This document shows positions 26,016 through 38,705 of a stretch of 64,000 nt of DNA, one piece after another. Positions within the stretch are counted from its first letter, which is position 1. Every line of letters begins with the position of its first letter. A program made the translations under genes and the position numbers. The DNA is from Gymnorhina tibicen. Its lineage: Eukaryota; Chordata; Aves; Passeriformes; Artamidae. The notes under the pieces were generated by a model. It saw only the letters and a list, made by a program, of their open reading frames with translations, ran no database searches and had not been told where the DNA came from. The stretch spans positions 1-64,000 of the forward strand of contig VXAZ01000373.1 in assembly GCA_013399875.1 (NCBI GenBank). The letters run 5' to 3'.

Positions 26016-29000
26016 ACCACGTAGGATGTTGGAGAATGGTACAATAATTTAATTTTAAAAGGATGATTTTAGCATTAGGACAAAGTGCCAGAAGTTGTCA
26101 GTGAATGAGGTTTCAGACATGGCAGGTCAAAAGCAATTTTGTGTAAGCCCTCGAAGTATGGCACAGAAAGAGTTGAGACTTTTCTAAAACACTCCTATGA
26201 GCTCTAGGGATAAGAAAACTTAAAATTTATTTTCATTGTTAGATAGACAGTTAATTCGTATGTGATTTTGAAGATGTTATCCCTTTCAATGGTTGACCTG
26301 TCCACATTTCTAAACCAGGTTTTTGCCCCCGTTTGTCTGCTATGTTCATGGTCAGATACCTTTCCCAATGTTTAAAATATTCTGGGGAATCAGAGACAGA
26401 ATTAAAAAGAAAGATTTAATTAGCCAAATGCTTTCAGCAGTGGGTCTTCTTTTGGAGGTTCTTTTTGGCCTAGTATAGGATGAAATGCTTTATAGTGCAC
26501 AACCATCACCGAAACTCAAGGTCAATAAAAATACTGTCAATCTTGTTGAAAGCAGAGTTAGGCTGACACTTTGCGGTTTTGAAAATTCTACCCATCGATG
26601 ACAACTGAAACCGCTCAGAATATTAACTGTGATGGAAAAAATGCATAAGTAATAATATTTGAGACTGAGAGTTATGTTACACAACTAGTAATGCCATGTA
26701 CTTGTATAGGTGCCAGATCAACTCAGTTTTCTCACCTCTATGCCACAGGCAGTGTGACACTGCCCAAGGCAAGGCAGAACTAGTTTATTATCAAAAGGTG
26801 TCTCAGGGGGCCACAAAATAATGAAATAATAGCTTGAATGTCACAGGCACACAACAAGAATGAAAAGCATGTATCAGACTTACAGCTAAACAGCATCCTG
26901 GATGTTTATTCAACTGCTAAGTAAAATTTCAGGTCCTAGGGAGAGATATGCACCTCATCTAAGTTTAGATTACCTGCTGGAGTGTACATTAGTCCCTCAC
27001 AACTAGAACCCCTTGTGCATCTGGCTTCACTGCCAAAGTGCCAGCAAGTGTAGTTGTGAGGTGAGACTTCAGTCAAGCTGGTGTTTGGATGCATCTAAGG
27101 CTGGTACTCGGTCTCAGGAACTGGAGAGTTTTCTTCTGTTTCCTAATCTTGAAGTAGCTTCAAAGCCTGCCTTTCATTTCCAAGAAGTGTAGTGCTTCTG
27201 ACTTTGCTGCTGCCCGTGCAACTGTCACCATTTCTCCTGCTTTTTTTCCTGAAATAGCAACCTTCTCTCTGGTCAGCTACCAAACTAACATCATGAGAGG
27301 GTCACTGAAGGCTCACTAAGAAGAGATCTGTGTCTAAAGCCAAGAAGAGCCAAAGGCCAGTTTAAATGTGACACTGTTCTGAAGTCACCGTGGAAGAAGT
27401 CCACCTTCTGTAGGAACAGCTGTCATCATCGCTTGCATCAAAGAAGGGGTTTTCCCCTGATTTTACCTCTGTGCAGCTAGGTGACCAAGGAGGTGATATT
27501 TGATTCAGTTCTGCATGGAAAAGTTCGGTCTTTTGCAGCAAGGACTTTCACGCTTTAACTCAATGTATACAGGAGCACTCCCTTTGTGTCACATTATATT
27601 CCAGTCCCTCTGAAAGTGGTGAGTTTGCATAGAAAATATTAAGGGACATAATATGATATTCTGGAGAAAAGTTTCAAGAAGGAAAGAAGCCATCACAGAC
27701 TTTAGAGATCTGGCTGGATTTATGCTATCAGACTGCAGAAACAGGGTAATCTTGCTTCCACATAGGCAGAAAACCTGTGTACAAAATACAAAAGCTGTTG
27801 TATTGAGTGATGATTCATCACTGCAACAGGAATTGACAAGCAAACAAATTTACACTTTCCTTCTCATTTCACATGGGCAGAAGAAAACAGCTTCTTAATT
27901 TTAACAATTAGCATCAACACTTTCAGTAGAGAATCAAGTATGCATTGAAGGTGCCAGACTGCCAAGTGTGCCAGAAGGTACACAGAGACTGAAATCCTCC
28001 CTGTAACCACAGAAAGGCTCACAGAGGCAGCAGCAGTGCAGACTTCCCAAACACAGACATACAGCAATCTTGTTCTGAGGGTGTTATTCCTTCCATCTCT
28101 CCCTCCCTCCTTTTCTAGTACTAGAAATGGTTGAGTGACCTCTTCTATGTCAGCAGTTTGTTGGAAACCTTTCAGACTTAGGGGCAAGTGATACAGCTCT
28201 GCTGATTGTAGGCAATGTTGCACTTGATGGACTTGAACTGGCTGTCACCTTTTGGTTTCCAATAGAACGTAAACTACATGGGGAGTTTTTTAACACAGAG
28301 ACATACAGTAGGTTGATTTGACTCAGCAAAATCAACCCTTTTAATGAATGTTCTATTTTGAATTCCTTTTACAGTCAGAGAGGCACTGAATTTGCAGCAT
28401 GGGTACCATGTCATAGCTCCTGTTCCTCAAGAGCTGATGCTTTGCCCTGTTCTGTTTCCTGATAAACTGCAGAAAAAATTATTTCCTGTCATTTGTGCTC
28501 TAAAATTATCCCCACTGTTGGAGTGAATAAATCAAAAGAGGTCTGCTTGTTTCAGACAGCATCCTGCTGCTCCATGAACTGTCCACCAAAATGTCAAATG
28601 GAAACACTTCTGTCGGATCACTCACATGGGTGTCAAGTGTGTGTAAGTGGAGGAGGCTTCAGCAAGGAGAGGACAGAAGAGCCAGGGAGTGGAACAGCTG
28701 TTAATCTTTTGCGAGAACCTTTTTTCCCTTGAGCTTCTTGGGATTGGTATTTCAACCAGTATAAGATACTGCCACCCAGACTAGCACCAGCTCTGCTGCT
28801 CATCTGCGAGCTGTATCACATGTAACAGAGTCTTGGGAAAGCCAGACCAGCAACTCCCTACCCCAAGGAACATGCAGCTTCCATTACATCTTCCACTAGC
28901 CCTCCTCCTTCCTACGTCCTTCCTCCTGAATACGACAACACACAGAAACATGGAGAAAAGTTAACTTGCTCATCTTTCTATGTTGCTTCTCTGTTTCCTG

Positions 29001-30261
29001 TATTGAAGGAGGCAACATATTTGATTAATATAGATGCAAATGCATCTGTTATAATCCTGCTGACCCCAAGGTGTGGAATAAAGGTGAATCTGGTGAAGAT
29101 GTTTAGATTAATGCATTGTATTTGTAAACTTCTTCAGGTTTGGAAAATCTGTGGCTTTTCTTTAGCTCCAGCTTTCCAGGCATGTTTTCTGGGCACCGAA
29201 TGTCTGGAAACCCTTCCAGGAAAAGGGATCTTGCGGTCCACCTGCCCGAGCTAATTTTTCAAAGCAGTTTTGTTCTAGCAGCTTTTGACTCCATTATTTC
29301 TTTCCTGCTGTGATATTTTATACTCAGCTCTGCAGAAAACCTGATGCCATTAAGCCAGAGCCATCCTATTGTTCTGCAGTGCTTCCAATTTGCATGGAAA
29401 ATTATTCATGTTAAGAACTCCCCATTGTTCATGTCTTATCTGCCTAAGTCATGTCAGAGAGCTACACAATGCAAGCCCTGCTGTCACAAGGTTTCTGTAC
29501 ACTTAAAGGCATGAAGTTATTTGCCTTCAGTGAATTCAAATGAATTAAAGGTTTTAGGGACTTATGTAAAATCAGGCAGAATTCTTAAGATTTTCTTAAT
29601 TTCTCCTCAGGTCACGTTGTCTACCCCTGCCTCCACTAGCAGTCTTTGACCCAAATACTCCTGCCTGTGCTACTGCTGAGCCTTGTGTTTCAGAGGATGG
29701 CCACTTGTCGTTCTGCACGGCAATGGGAGGTGTTCAGCTCACTGTGCAAGGGAAAGGTACTTTCTCAGCTGTCATCAAGTTAAGATATTGATTACAGATA
29801 TCACTTGAATTCAGCAAACAACATTTGGCCTACCCTTGCATTTGCTGCAAAGGAGTTTGCCTGTTTCTACAAAGCATAAGGATAATTGCCGGTCAAGTGA
29901 AATTAACAAGGCTTTTAGGTTCATTGCCCTTTTTCCCCATTTGTACACATAACAGCAGTTAGGTTCATAAGCATGTTTTCTTAATCATCAAAAACTGCGG
30001 GCATGCTCATATTACAATAAAATAGTTAATGTTTGATGGGTATAATCCAAACTACGGAACTACCACTGATATAAGATGCAGTGTCTTGTACATAATCACA
30101 GAAAACTCTAACATGTTTTTAGAGTATAGGGGACTGCTTTAAAAAACATCAAAGCATCTTTTCAGTTGCTGTTTAAAACCACTCTTGTTTCTCAGTTTTT
30201 AAGCACTATCACTCAGCACTGGTTTTGCTTCCTAATGTTGATTTGCTTTGAGGTGATCTTT

Positions 30262-30284
30262 TGTTTCACAAACTTTGTGAAACA
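30262..30284. repeat. 23-base palindrome with one-base centre
   Basis: The arms TGTTTCACAAA and TTTGTGAAACA are exact reverse complements, 11 bases each, around a single C at 30273. The symmetry breaks immediately outside. It could be a dimeric protein-binding site or the remains of an inverted-repeat element; the sequence alone does not decide. Confidence 0.9.
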
Positions 30285-31410
30285 CACCTGTTTAAACACT
30301 TTGGCAATATGAAGCAAACCTGAAAATGGCTCAGTATCTATTATTTCATAACTGAAACCCAGTCAGGTTTCTCTTGTATTTTAGTACAATATTGTAAGCC
30401 ACACAGGAAACTTACCTTCATTTCTATAGTGACTTATTGTAGAATATTTGTTCAGATATTATCAACTATACAATATATTAAAATTACTCAGTGTTGGCAC
30501 CACTCCTAAATACAAGCCCATGTACATGCATTATAGCTCTATTCGGATATTAAGAGTATAAAATGAGTTTCATTTTCTGACAGATGACAAATAAAGTAAC
30601 CATCAAAGCAGGTGGAATAATAATCAAGTGAAAAAAGACACTGTGAAATTTCCTGAAATGTCTTCTTTCATTATTTACAAAAAGATAGGTCAAGTGAATC
30701 TTGTATGACAAATGGTGTTCCTTTCCTAGTGAAATCAGTGACTAAGCTACTCTAACTTCACTGGCAGCATAAGCTATTCCTGCTAGGCAGTAAAAATGCA
30801 AACCCTGGCTGTGCCTTCATGGACTTCAGTATAAACTTACCTTAACCCTACCCAAGTCTAACTGGACTTTGACTACTGCATTCCTTCCCAGTGGGTTTGA
30901 CTCTTTCTGAACAATTGTTCACTATGAAGAGACAAAAGTATTCTTGCTACAGAACTGGATTCAAAGAAATGAGTAAATGGAAAAAAACCTTAATAATTTC
31001 TACTAATAAGCTGAACATTCAGCCCACGTTATCAGCATTGCCAGATGGATTTCAGGGGAAATATGCTGCCTTTTCACAAGTAGTGCTCTGGAACACTACG
31101 GTATTTTCTCAGGTTAAGGGGAAGTTTAAACATAAGGAAGACTAAAAACTTTCTGGTCTCGGAGACAAATACGTCTCCTTGCTCTCCACCATTCTCCCCA
31201 CTCCATTTTCCCAATTTTACAATGCATTTCTATAATGGCATTTTTCAGAAACCTTTTCATAGGATTCCCCACATCTCAAAAGGTTTGTTAGAAGGCCTTA
31301 GTTTGAAGGAAGGTCCTTTCGCGAATTAGTAATGGGTTAGAGGATGAAAAACAAAGGTGGGAGCTACTGATCATTTTTCACAATTAAAGGAATTTGCAAG
31401 AGGAAGGCAA

Positions 31411-31905
31411 GCACAGGGGACCATTCCAGGTCCTGCATTTTCCAACACATTCACAAATGGGCTGGAAAAGATGGTGGATAGCCAAAGTGGCTAATGATAC
31501 AAAGTTGTTTCCAACAGTCAAAAACAAAGTCTACCTGAGGAAGTAACACAGAGATCTCACATTATCAATTGATTGGGTAGTAAAATGGCAGAAAAATACA
31601 ATGCTGATAAATATAAAAGAGTACATATGAAAAAAAATACAGCCCTAATAAATGCATACAGTTCTGAATGAGCAGTTGTCACTCAAGAAAGAGATCTTGC
31701 AGTCACTGTACATGTTACCACAAAAACACCAGCTTAACATTCAGTCCAGGGACTGGGTGTGCCCTTGGCTCACAGACTTGACCTGCTGGTTGCCAGAAAC
31801 TGGAAGATATAAAAGGAGAAGGAACCTTCTGTACTCACCCTGTTTCTCATAGGTATGCACTACTTGCCACCGTTGAGAGGAGATGGAGCTGTGTGGATCT
31901 TTGCT
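31411..31905 (+). mobile_element. Ancient CR1/L3-type LINE remnant (reverse transcriptase end plus 3' UTR)
   Basis: Ordered words match the old amniote CR1 consensus on the plus strand: aacacattcacaaatgggct with ctggaaaag, then aatgatacaaagtt (the catalytic Asp-Asp region, here eroded), agagatctcac, aaaatggcag, aatgctgataaat and tcactcaagaaagagatctt. The 3' UTR follows, with tcataggtatgcactacttgccac and gatggagctgtgtggatct. The frame is broken by many stops and small indels. It is much older than the CR1 copies with intact octamer tails elsewhere in this window. Confidence 0.8.
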
Positions 31906-34495
31906 ACGGCCTAGAACAGCTGCTGATATATCCTACGTCAAATGAACAGTTTGACAGAGTAGATCTAACCTGGAGTCACAAAGGAAAGTGAAACCATAGA
32001 GGTATACAACCTGAGAATCAATGTCTCAAGTCCCAGACAAAGGACCAAAGCATTCAGAACAAACAAAAAAAGCCTCAGAAGAGACCACGAGGAGATCCTG
32101 GATTAACCCTTGACAGCTTAGAAGCTTACTGGGTGTTCTGGTGCTTTAGCACAGGGGTTGACTGACAGTCCAAAATACCTCAATAAAAACATCACAGTAA
32201 CACCTGAAGAGACAGACGTAGCAATATCTCCTGGAACTGCAAGGTGTCCAGTAGATGCAAAAAGAGACAGACATCAGCTTAGAGAGCAGAGTGTAAGCAG
32301 AGAAGACAGCATCAGCAGTTCCAGTAGTTCTTCCCTTGGAAGGACTTCTGACTGAAAAGAAGACCAATGAACTGCCAACCTGAAAGCAAACAGTAGCCAT
32401 CCCAGACTAGCAATGCTTCTGTGACACAACTTCACTGACGACTGTGCCTGTAGTGCCAGACAAGGCATATGGGATATTATAATGTCTGAAAATATCTTTG
32501 GTTTAATGACCATGAATTTACACCATGTGCAGTGGAGTACAGGTTTACATGTCAACATCAGGTATCCATCTATACTTAACCGGGTCACATCAGTGGGATG
32601 GTTTGTCAGCAGTGGATACTTTCCTCAGGAGACACAGTGCTTAGCAGGAGATGATGTTAGTAGAACATGGATTTTCAAATGGCAGAATTTGAAGTCCTGG
32701 CATTGTTACTGCTTCCTGAGCTTGACACGATTCACATCCACAAAGGTACTTACCCATTGCTGAGAGCAGTTGCAATCATACTGATCCAGGGTGTCTCAGG
32801 TGGCCACATACTTAGAGGGAAAACACATTTTTAACTATAACTTGCAGAAGGCAGGCAGGCAAGGGGCACTGAGTTTGCTTCATAACCTGAGAACATCTTA
32901 AGGGTTTACACCTACATGCTCCAAGAGGCAGGTTTCTGGGCTGTAAGCGTGCTCTGTGCTCTGCTTCCCACGCATCTCCTGTTCCCAGCTGTGCTACAGA
33001 CCATTTCCAGACAGCACAATGAAGTGTCCTGGACATGCTGAATCCCAGATTCACTGGAGCCAGAATTTCTAGGTAACCACGTAGCTTGGAAGCAACTTTG
33101 GAGCAACTCTACTGCCACAGTCTACAACAGGCTAAAATAATGAAACCAAGTGAAAACTCAGCAAGGTAAAAAATCAAATATTTAACGCTAGATGATAACA
33201 CTCGTGTATCAAGAGTGAGCCACTAGTAAAAGCAACAGTGCAAGGGCCTCACAGGGTAACTGAATGTTCTTGGAGAATGTGGTCACATAAGTATTTGGAT
33301 TAGTTTTTCATATGTAGTATTTAAGGGCTATTATCTTAAATTTTGGCCAAGAAAACATAATATAGAATTGAGAACTGTTTTCAATTTTTCAAACACGGGA
33401 GATCTTAAGACAAATCCCATTAAGGAGAAGCTATTGGGAAACTGGCATCAAAATAAAGATCTCTGCCCAGAATTTTGCCTGGAGGCAGGCCCTGATTACT
33501 GAATACTCTACAGTGAGTATCATGTGATGATGAAGGGATGAGGAACCATCTCCTGGCACTGACCACATCTTTTTGTGCAGTTGATTCAAAGATTCCTGCT
33601 GATTTTGGGGGGTCAAGCCCTAATGCCTCTCAACTAATGGCTGAACATCTCTATGTTCACCAAGTTTCAGTGGGAACATCAAAAACTGACCTCTTTCTAC
33701 TCTGAAGAGTTTTCATGGACCTTACAAGAGGAGTCAAATGACTATAATGGTCTATGGGCTTCCTCCATAGAGGTGAAGGCTCTGTTGTGTTCCTCTAGGA
33801 TTACATGTATATGGCCTGGAAGCAGAGGTTAGGCTATTATAACATTATTTTTCCATTTGAGGACACTTTGACGTGTGCCCAGAGAGAGGAATACATGCTT
33901 AACTTATCAAGGGAATGCATTTGGATATTTTCACTCACACTCAGCAATGGACTATTCTTAGTAACTAATAATATGCATGTGCCTTGCAGCATGCTCTTTG
34001 ATAGCCTTGTTTCTATTCCTTAGGGATCTAATATTCTACCACATTTCCAAAGAATCCTGGAGTAAAAGAAAATGTCTTATTCTTTTTATAACATGGCAGT
34101 TTCCTGCAGTGAAAAATAAACAAGAGCTGCTGCTAAGACCAATTTTTTTCTTACAAACACGTTCGAGGTAAAGTTGTCAAGTTGACCTGATAAATATGTG
34201 CAGGGCAAAGCAGTACAAATGCACGGTTAAAACTGCCTGCTATGAATGTTAAAGAAATTATGTATTTTTTAGCCACTTACTGAAATCAGAATTTTCAAAG
34301 GCTATTATTTTTTTCTATCTCTATTTTCTAAATGTTGAAACCAAGCACCCCACAGCAGTCCCAGTATCTGCACTTCATTTGCAATCCCTCAGGAGTTTTA
34401 AGGTGGATTAATTTGCTTTAAAGCCTGAAGTACATACAAACAAAATTAGCTGCTGGCAGGTTTAGAGACACAGAAGTGGAATAATTTGCTACATG

Positions 34496-34509
34496 GTTGC
34501 CATGGCAGC
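34496..34509. promoter_or_regulatory. RFX X-box-like palindrome
   Basis: GTTGCCATGGCAGC differs by one base from the symmetrical RFX site GTTGCCATGGCAAC. It lies in an intergenic stretch (34385-34560) with several AT-rich homeodomain-type words nearby. No promoter is visible next to it, so a distal element would be the only likely role. Confidence 0.35.
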
Positions 34510-36464
34510 TAACCTACATCTAAATTATCCTACAAGCTTTTCTCAGCCATTCTCTGGCATTGTTCCTTCTGTCTGAATTGTTGGTTCCTTTTTTTTTTTG
34601 AGCCCTGCCTTCTGCAAAGCCCTTCTTTGTGCCACTTTGGTCTCATCTGCTGGCTCAGCCCTCACATCCTGGTGTACTCTATAAGCTGCTGATATTATCC
34701 ATTAATGGGAAGGGGAAGCAAGAGGAGTACAAGGCAGAATTAGTCTTCCAGCTACTCTGCCTGTTGAGAGCAGCTTCCTGAAAGCTGATTTTCGCTGAAG
34801 TAAACTACAGTGCTGATTTCCTTCATTAGCAGGACTTAAAGCTTGCTGCAAAATCATTGATTTTGATGAAGCTATTGCAGATTCAGAGATATGGTAAAAG
34901 CCAAATTTGGCCTTAAGACAGTGAATTTATCATGATTAATGAACTTTGGTCTTAGGCTGTGTGGCAGTAAATCAAGGTGTTATCTCTTCTATCCAGAGAA
35001 AACAGGTTTTGAAATGCTTTGGCAATGTTTATTACCACGTAGAAATATTACAAGAAAAGGCAGTGAGTCCTCCAAGCTCTTTCCTTACCACTGACCTCCC
35101 TGTCAGCACAGTTAAGAGAACAAACCCAGTGCTATTTATGAATAGTTTCATAAATGCTAAAGTTTCATTATTTATTTCTGGTGAAACAGCTCCTTTCTGT
35201 CAAATTGCTCTGTTTCAGAGGAAAACCAGCCCACTGGCTAGTTCTGACCAACCATCCTTTTTATCTCCCTTCTTGCCACCTCTGAGAACTAAGTTGTGAT
35301 GCTGCTTCCCAGGAACCCAGCCCACGTCTTATCAGTTCCTGACAGATCACGGATAGCTGACATGCCTTCTGCCTATGGCTGCATGTGACCTTAGGGTTTA
35401 GAGAAAGTGAGATCAGAAGATAAGAAGCAGAGAGTATTTACTTACTTATTTTCAACGTAGTAAGCTCAACATACTGTCAAAGCAGAAGCTTTGCTGAATT
35501 TTTAAGAAGGGTCAGTTTCGTTATCAGTTTGGTTGGTTGTTAATTTTCAGGAAATTGCCTAGAAGACGGTCACTGCTGTTGAAGACTTGACATTGCCAGA
35601 TACATTTGTGTGTGAAGTCAAGTAGTGGGGATTACTCAGTTTATGATCCTCATATCACAAAGAAGTAGGAAAATCCCTGGATTTGTGGGATTACAGGCAA
35701 TGTTAAAGTTACCTCTTTTCAGGGATTCTGATTGAAGACTATGAGATTCAGCAAGAGCTTTTTGCTTTTTTCTGAGTTCATTAATTCAGTCCAGTCATCT
35801 CAGGATAGCCTGCTTTTTAAAATGAACTTTCGAAATATGAAAAACAGTGCAGATACTAAGCATAAGGAATAAGATATTGATAAGTGGCAACAAATAAACA
35901 TTTTATGAGGATTTAGGCTGACTGAAGACCTGCCCCCATAAATGCATTCTGTGATATTTTATTAAACAATTTGCTAAAGAACTAAAACAATCACTTTTTG
36001 GAATAACTGGGTAAGAGAGGCAGGTCTGGCAACAGTATCAGGATAACCCCTGTAGATCTGTAGAGAGGCAAAGGATATACTATACACAAGGGTAAATGTT
36101 TAAGAGAGAAGTGGATTTCCTCTCACTGCTTTTTAATCATGGTATGTTATGTTCTTCCACTCTAGTTTTTGCTCTTTCACTGTAAAAATGTTGCATGCAT
36201 GCAATAAAAATATACTATCGGAAAACACTGCAGGCTGAAGTAGGCATCCTGAAGAGAGTCACAAAACTTGAAATTATAACAGAGGATCACACTACCCATC
36301 CAGAAAAATGAGGATGTTTAACACTTCCTATTCGGAAAATGTCAGATACTAAGTTAGATATACTTGTATTTCATCTGTATTGCCTAATATAACAATTTCA
36401 CATGAACTGCCCATGCACAGTACTTTTCCAGGGCTCTTTGAAAAAAGGCCAGAAATATTGTTAT

Positions 36465-36565
36465 TTACAATTATTGTTATTTCAGATAAAGGAACTGAGT
36501 TACGGGGAAGTAAATTGATGAGCTCAGGCTTCCAGCACCACAAGGCCTTCCAGTTATCCTGGACT
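36465..36565 (+). mobile_element. MIR-like ancient SINE fragment
   Basis: The segment attgttatttcagataaagg, aactgagttacggggaagt, then aaattgatgagctcaggct follows the MIR core order (ttttacagatgaggaaactgag..agagaagttaa..ttgctcaagg). The match is loose and short. Confidence 0.45.
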
Positions 36566-37925
36566 TCATAGCACAACACAGATCCCTGCAGTTATTATGG
36601 ATATTATTTACTTTTTATCCTTCTTGCCAGAGTTTCTGACAACTTTCACTTTGGGGATACAATGTGTTTAGTAGTTATTATGGCAAGCTGTGATTCATAC
36701 TGTTTGGACCTCATTCATATTTCGTGTGGCATGAGAATAAAGTAAATTACATCCTGGAGAGCTTTGCCAATGAAATATTAAAGCCAATATCTGAGATAAA
36801 GCTCATTGCTGTGCTTTTCAGCAGTAGAGAGGGAGAAGGGAGAAGGGCAGTACATTAAATTTGGTGGCTATTCTTCCTGGCCTCACAGAGAGACTGCTCT
36901 GATGTTTTTGAGGCTGATGATGACATGATACAGCCCCCAAACTCTGTTGAGCCTCAGGGAGGGAGAGGTTCAGGAATGGTTTTCCATCTTTTTACATAGC
37001 TAAACTGATGGCTTAACTTCTGTTGGCTTTCAGGCGTGTCATTGGCTTCTGTGGGAACAGCACCAGTTCTTGATCAGGCTGGTCCTGATCCCTGTCTCTG
37101 TAGGTTTGTGACTCCCCAGCTTTCTACAGGCTTTGTGCTCTGAATTAGCTTGGTCTTGGGTCAGACAGGTGTCGAGGGTTGCCTAAGGAAACGGGAACAG
37201 AGGTGTCAAGGGTAGCGTGAGGACACGTGACTGCCTCTTTGGCAACAGCCACTGTTTGATTGCAACTGGAGGTTGTGAAATTGTTCCCTTGGAGTTTGCT
37301 TGTACTGGCAACCACTGCCACTAGGTAAGAGTCCCCTATCACTAATCTAGATTTCCACAGTTCATCTATCTATTATTTCATACCTGGCCTTGCTGCCTGC
37401 TGGCTTTACCATGTTCTACATCTTTCACCCTTTCACTGCCTGTGCTGGACTGCGGATGCCCCTGACCCGACCTGCCTAGTCCTACCAAGCTGTGCCCAAA
37501 AAATGACATCTTCACTTTTTATACACATCTCACACTGATGCATGTATAAATGCACAGGGAATCTGATTGTGGCCACACAGCAGCATCTTTCTTTGTTTTG
37601 CATTTGAGCCACTAAGGATTTCAGGTTTTTTAGGCAGTGTTACTGCACTGGTTAATGGGAGAGACCTTATGCAGTAGTATCCTGTCCCTGCATATCTGAA
37701 CTGTGTCTATCCCTATCAAATTAACTCCTGGGAGAAAATTTCCCTCACTAACCACCAGATCCCCATCACCACACCTCGAAAAAACATCCCCATGGTTAGA
37801 GGGATGCAGCTCTATCATGTCACACTAAACTGTGCATTAGGGAGCAAAGCATGAGGGTTAAACTAGTGAGCATGGCTTTGAAGCCACGCCTGCCAAGGCT
37901 CAGCAGTAAGCATCCTTCCCTGCCT

Positions 37926-37995
37926 GAGGAAGATGGTTGGACCAGGCAGCCTCCAGCATTGTCTTCCCATCTCAGTCACTGTGATCTTGCGATGT
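37926..37995 (+). mobile_element. CR1 LINE 3'-terminal fragment just upstream of the DUSP22 CpG island
   Basis: The words gatggttggaccaggcagcc, ctccagcattgtcttccca, tctcagtcactgtgatc and ttgcgatg follow the usual CR1 terminus (ggttggac..gacctccag..ccttccaacctcag..ctgtgattctgtgat) on the plus strand, ending about 55 bases before the GC-rich region. It is diverged; the upstream limit is uncertain. Confidence 0.65.
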
Positions 37996-38546
37996 TTGCT
38001 TCAAACTATTTGCCCTCTCCTGTGTGTCTGTCTGTTTGAGTTAAGGACATGAATGTCCTTTGTCTACCTGCGATCCCAGCTTACCCGCAGCGTGGTCGGG
38101 ATGACAGAGCAGGAACCACCGCAGGTGCCGCACCAGGGCACAGGCGGCTGGGCGAGGCTCTGCCCGGTGCGCAGCCCCAGCTTCACGCGTGGGCACCGGC
38201 ACACCGCAGCGGCACGGTCTGGGAGCTGGAGGCTGTGGCAGCAGCCCCGGCGCCCAAGGCCGGGTGCCTCCCGCCGGAGTCCTTTCGAGGCCGAAACCAA
38301 ACGGGCTCGGGATGGCAGAGGCGAGCGAGCAGCACCTGCCCGCTCCCGCACCGCATGCCGCAGCCCTGCCCTCCCGGGGCGCACCGGCGGCGGGCGGCCC
38401 GTGCCGGGAACGACACACACGAGCCAGAACTACCACTGCTGCCACCCCTCCGCCGCCACCGCGGCCGGCGCTTATTCATCCTCCCCGGAACGCCCGCCGG
38501 GCGCCGCCGGCCGCGGCAGGTGGGGCAGGTCTGCGGCGCGGGGGTC

Positions 38547-38561
38547 GCTGGGACGCGTAGT
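38547..38561 (-). promoter_or_regulatory. ZNF143 (SBS)-like site in the DUSP22 promoter
   Basis: The minus strand reads ACTACGCGTCCCAGC, which keeps the ACTAC and TCCCAGC halves of the ZNF143/THAP11 site ACTACANNTCCCAGC at the right spacing, with GCG in place of ANN. Such sites are typical of CpG-island and bidirectional promoters. It is about 270 bases upstream of the start codon. Confidence 0.45.
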
Positions 38562-38566
38562 TCCTT

Positions 38567-38577
38567 GGGGCGGGCGG
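38567..38577 (+). promoter_or_regulatory. GC box (Sp1/KLF-type)
   Basis: GGGGCGGGCGG, a full match to the GC-box core GGGGCGGGG-type consensus apart from the last positions, about 255 bases upstream of the DUSP22 start codon and six bases from the ZNF143-like site. In DNA this GC-rich, such a match has limited weight. Confidence 0.45.
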
Positions 38578-38705
38578 CGGCGGCGCGGCGCNTGGCCGAG
38601 CGGAAACCCGCCCCCAGCCGCCCGGCATCCAGGAGGGAGACGGCCCCGGCCAGGGCGAGAGGGATGCGCCTCGCCCTGTCCGACAGCGGCGAGCAGCGGC
38701 CGCCC

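Larger units (their letters stand above)
26016..37925. other. Intergenic DNA, right third: no gene seen
   Basis: AT-rich sequence up to the DUSP22 island. It holds one ancient CR1 (31411-31905), a MIR-like fragment (36465-36565), a 23-base palindrome (30262-30284), and motif clusters near 29380 and 34496 that are listed or discussed separately. No open frame here has a recognisable domain, and I see no exon pair with matching phases. Confidence 0.55.

Noticed and set aside
36191..36204. Palindrome TTGCATGCATGCAA
   Set aside because: It arises from a short TGCA repeat. Low complexity is enough to explain it.
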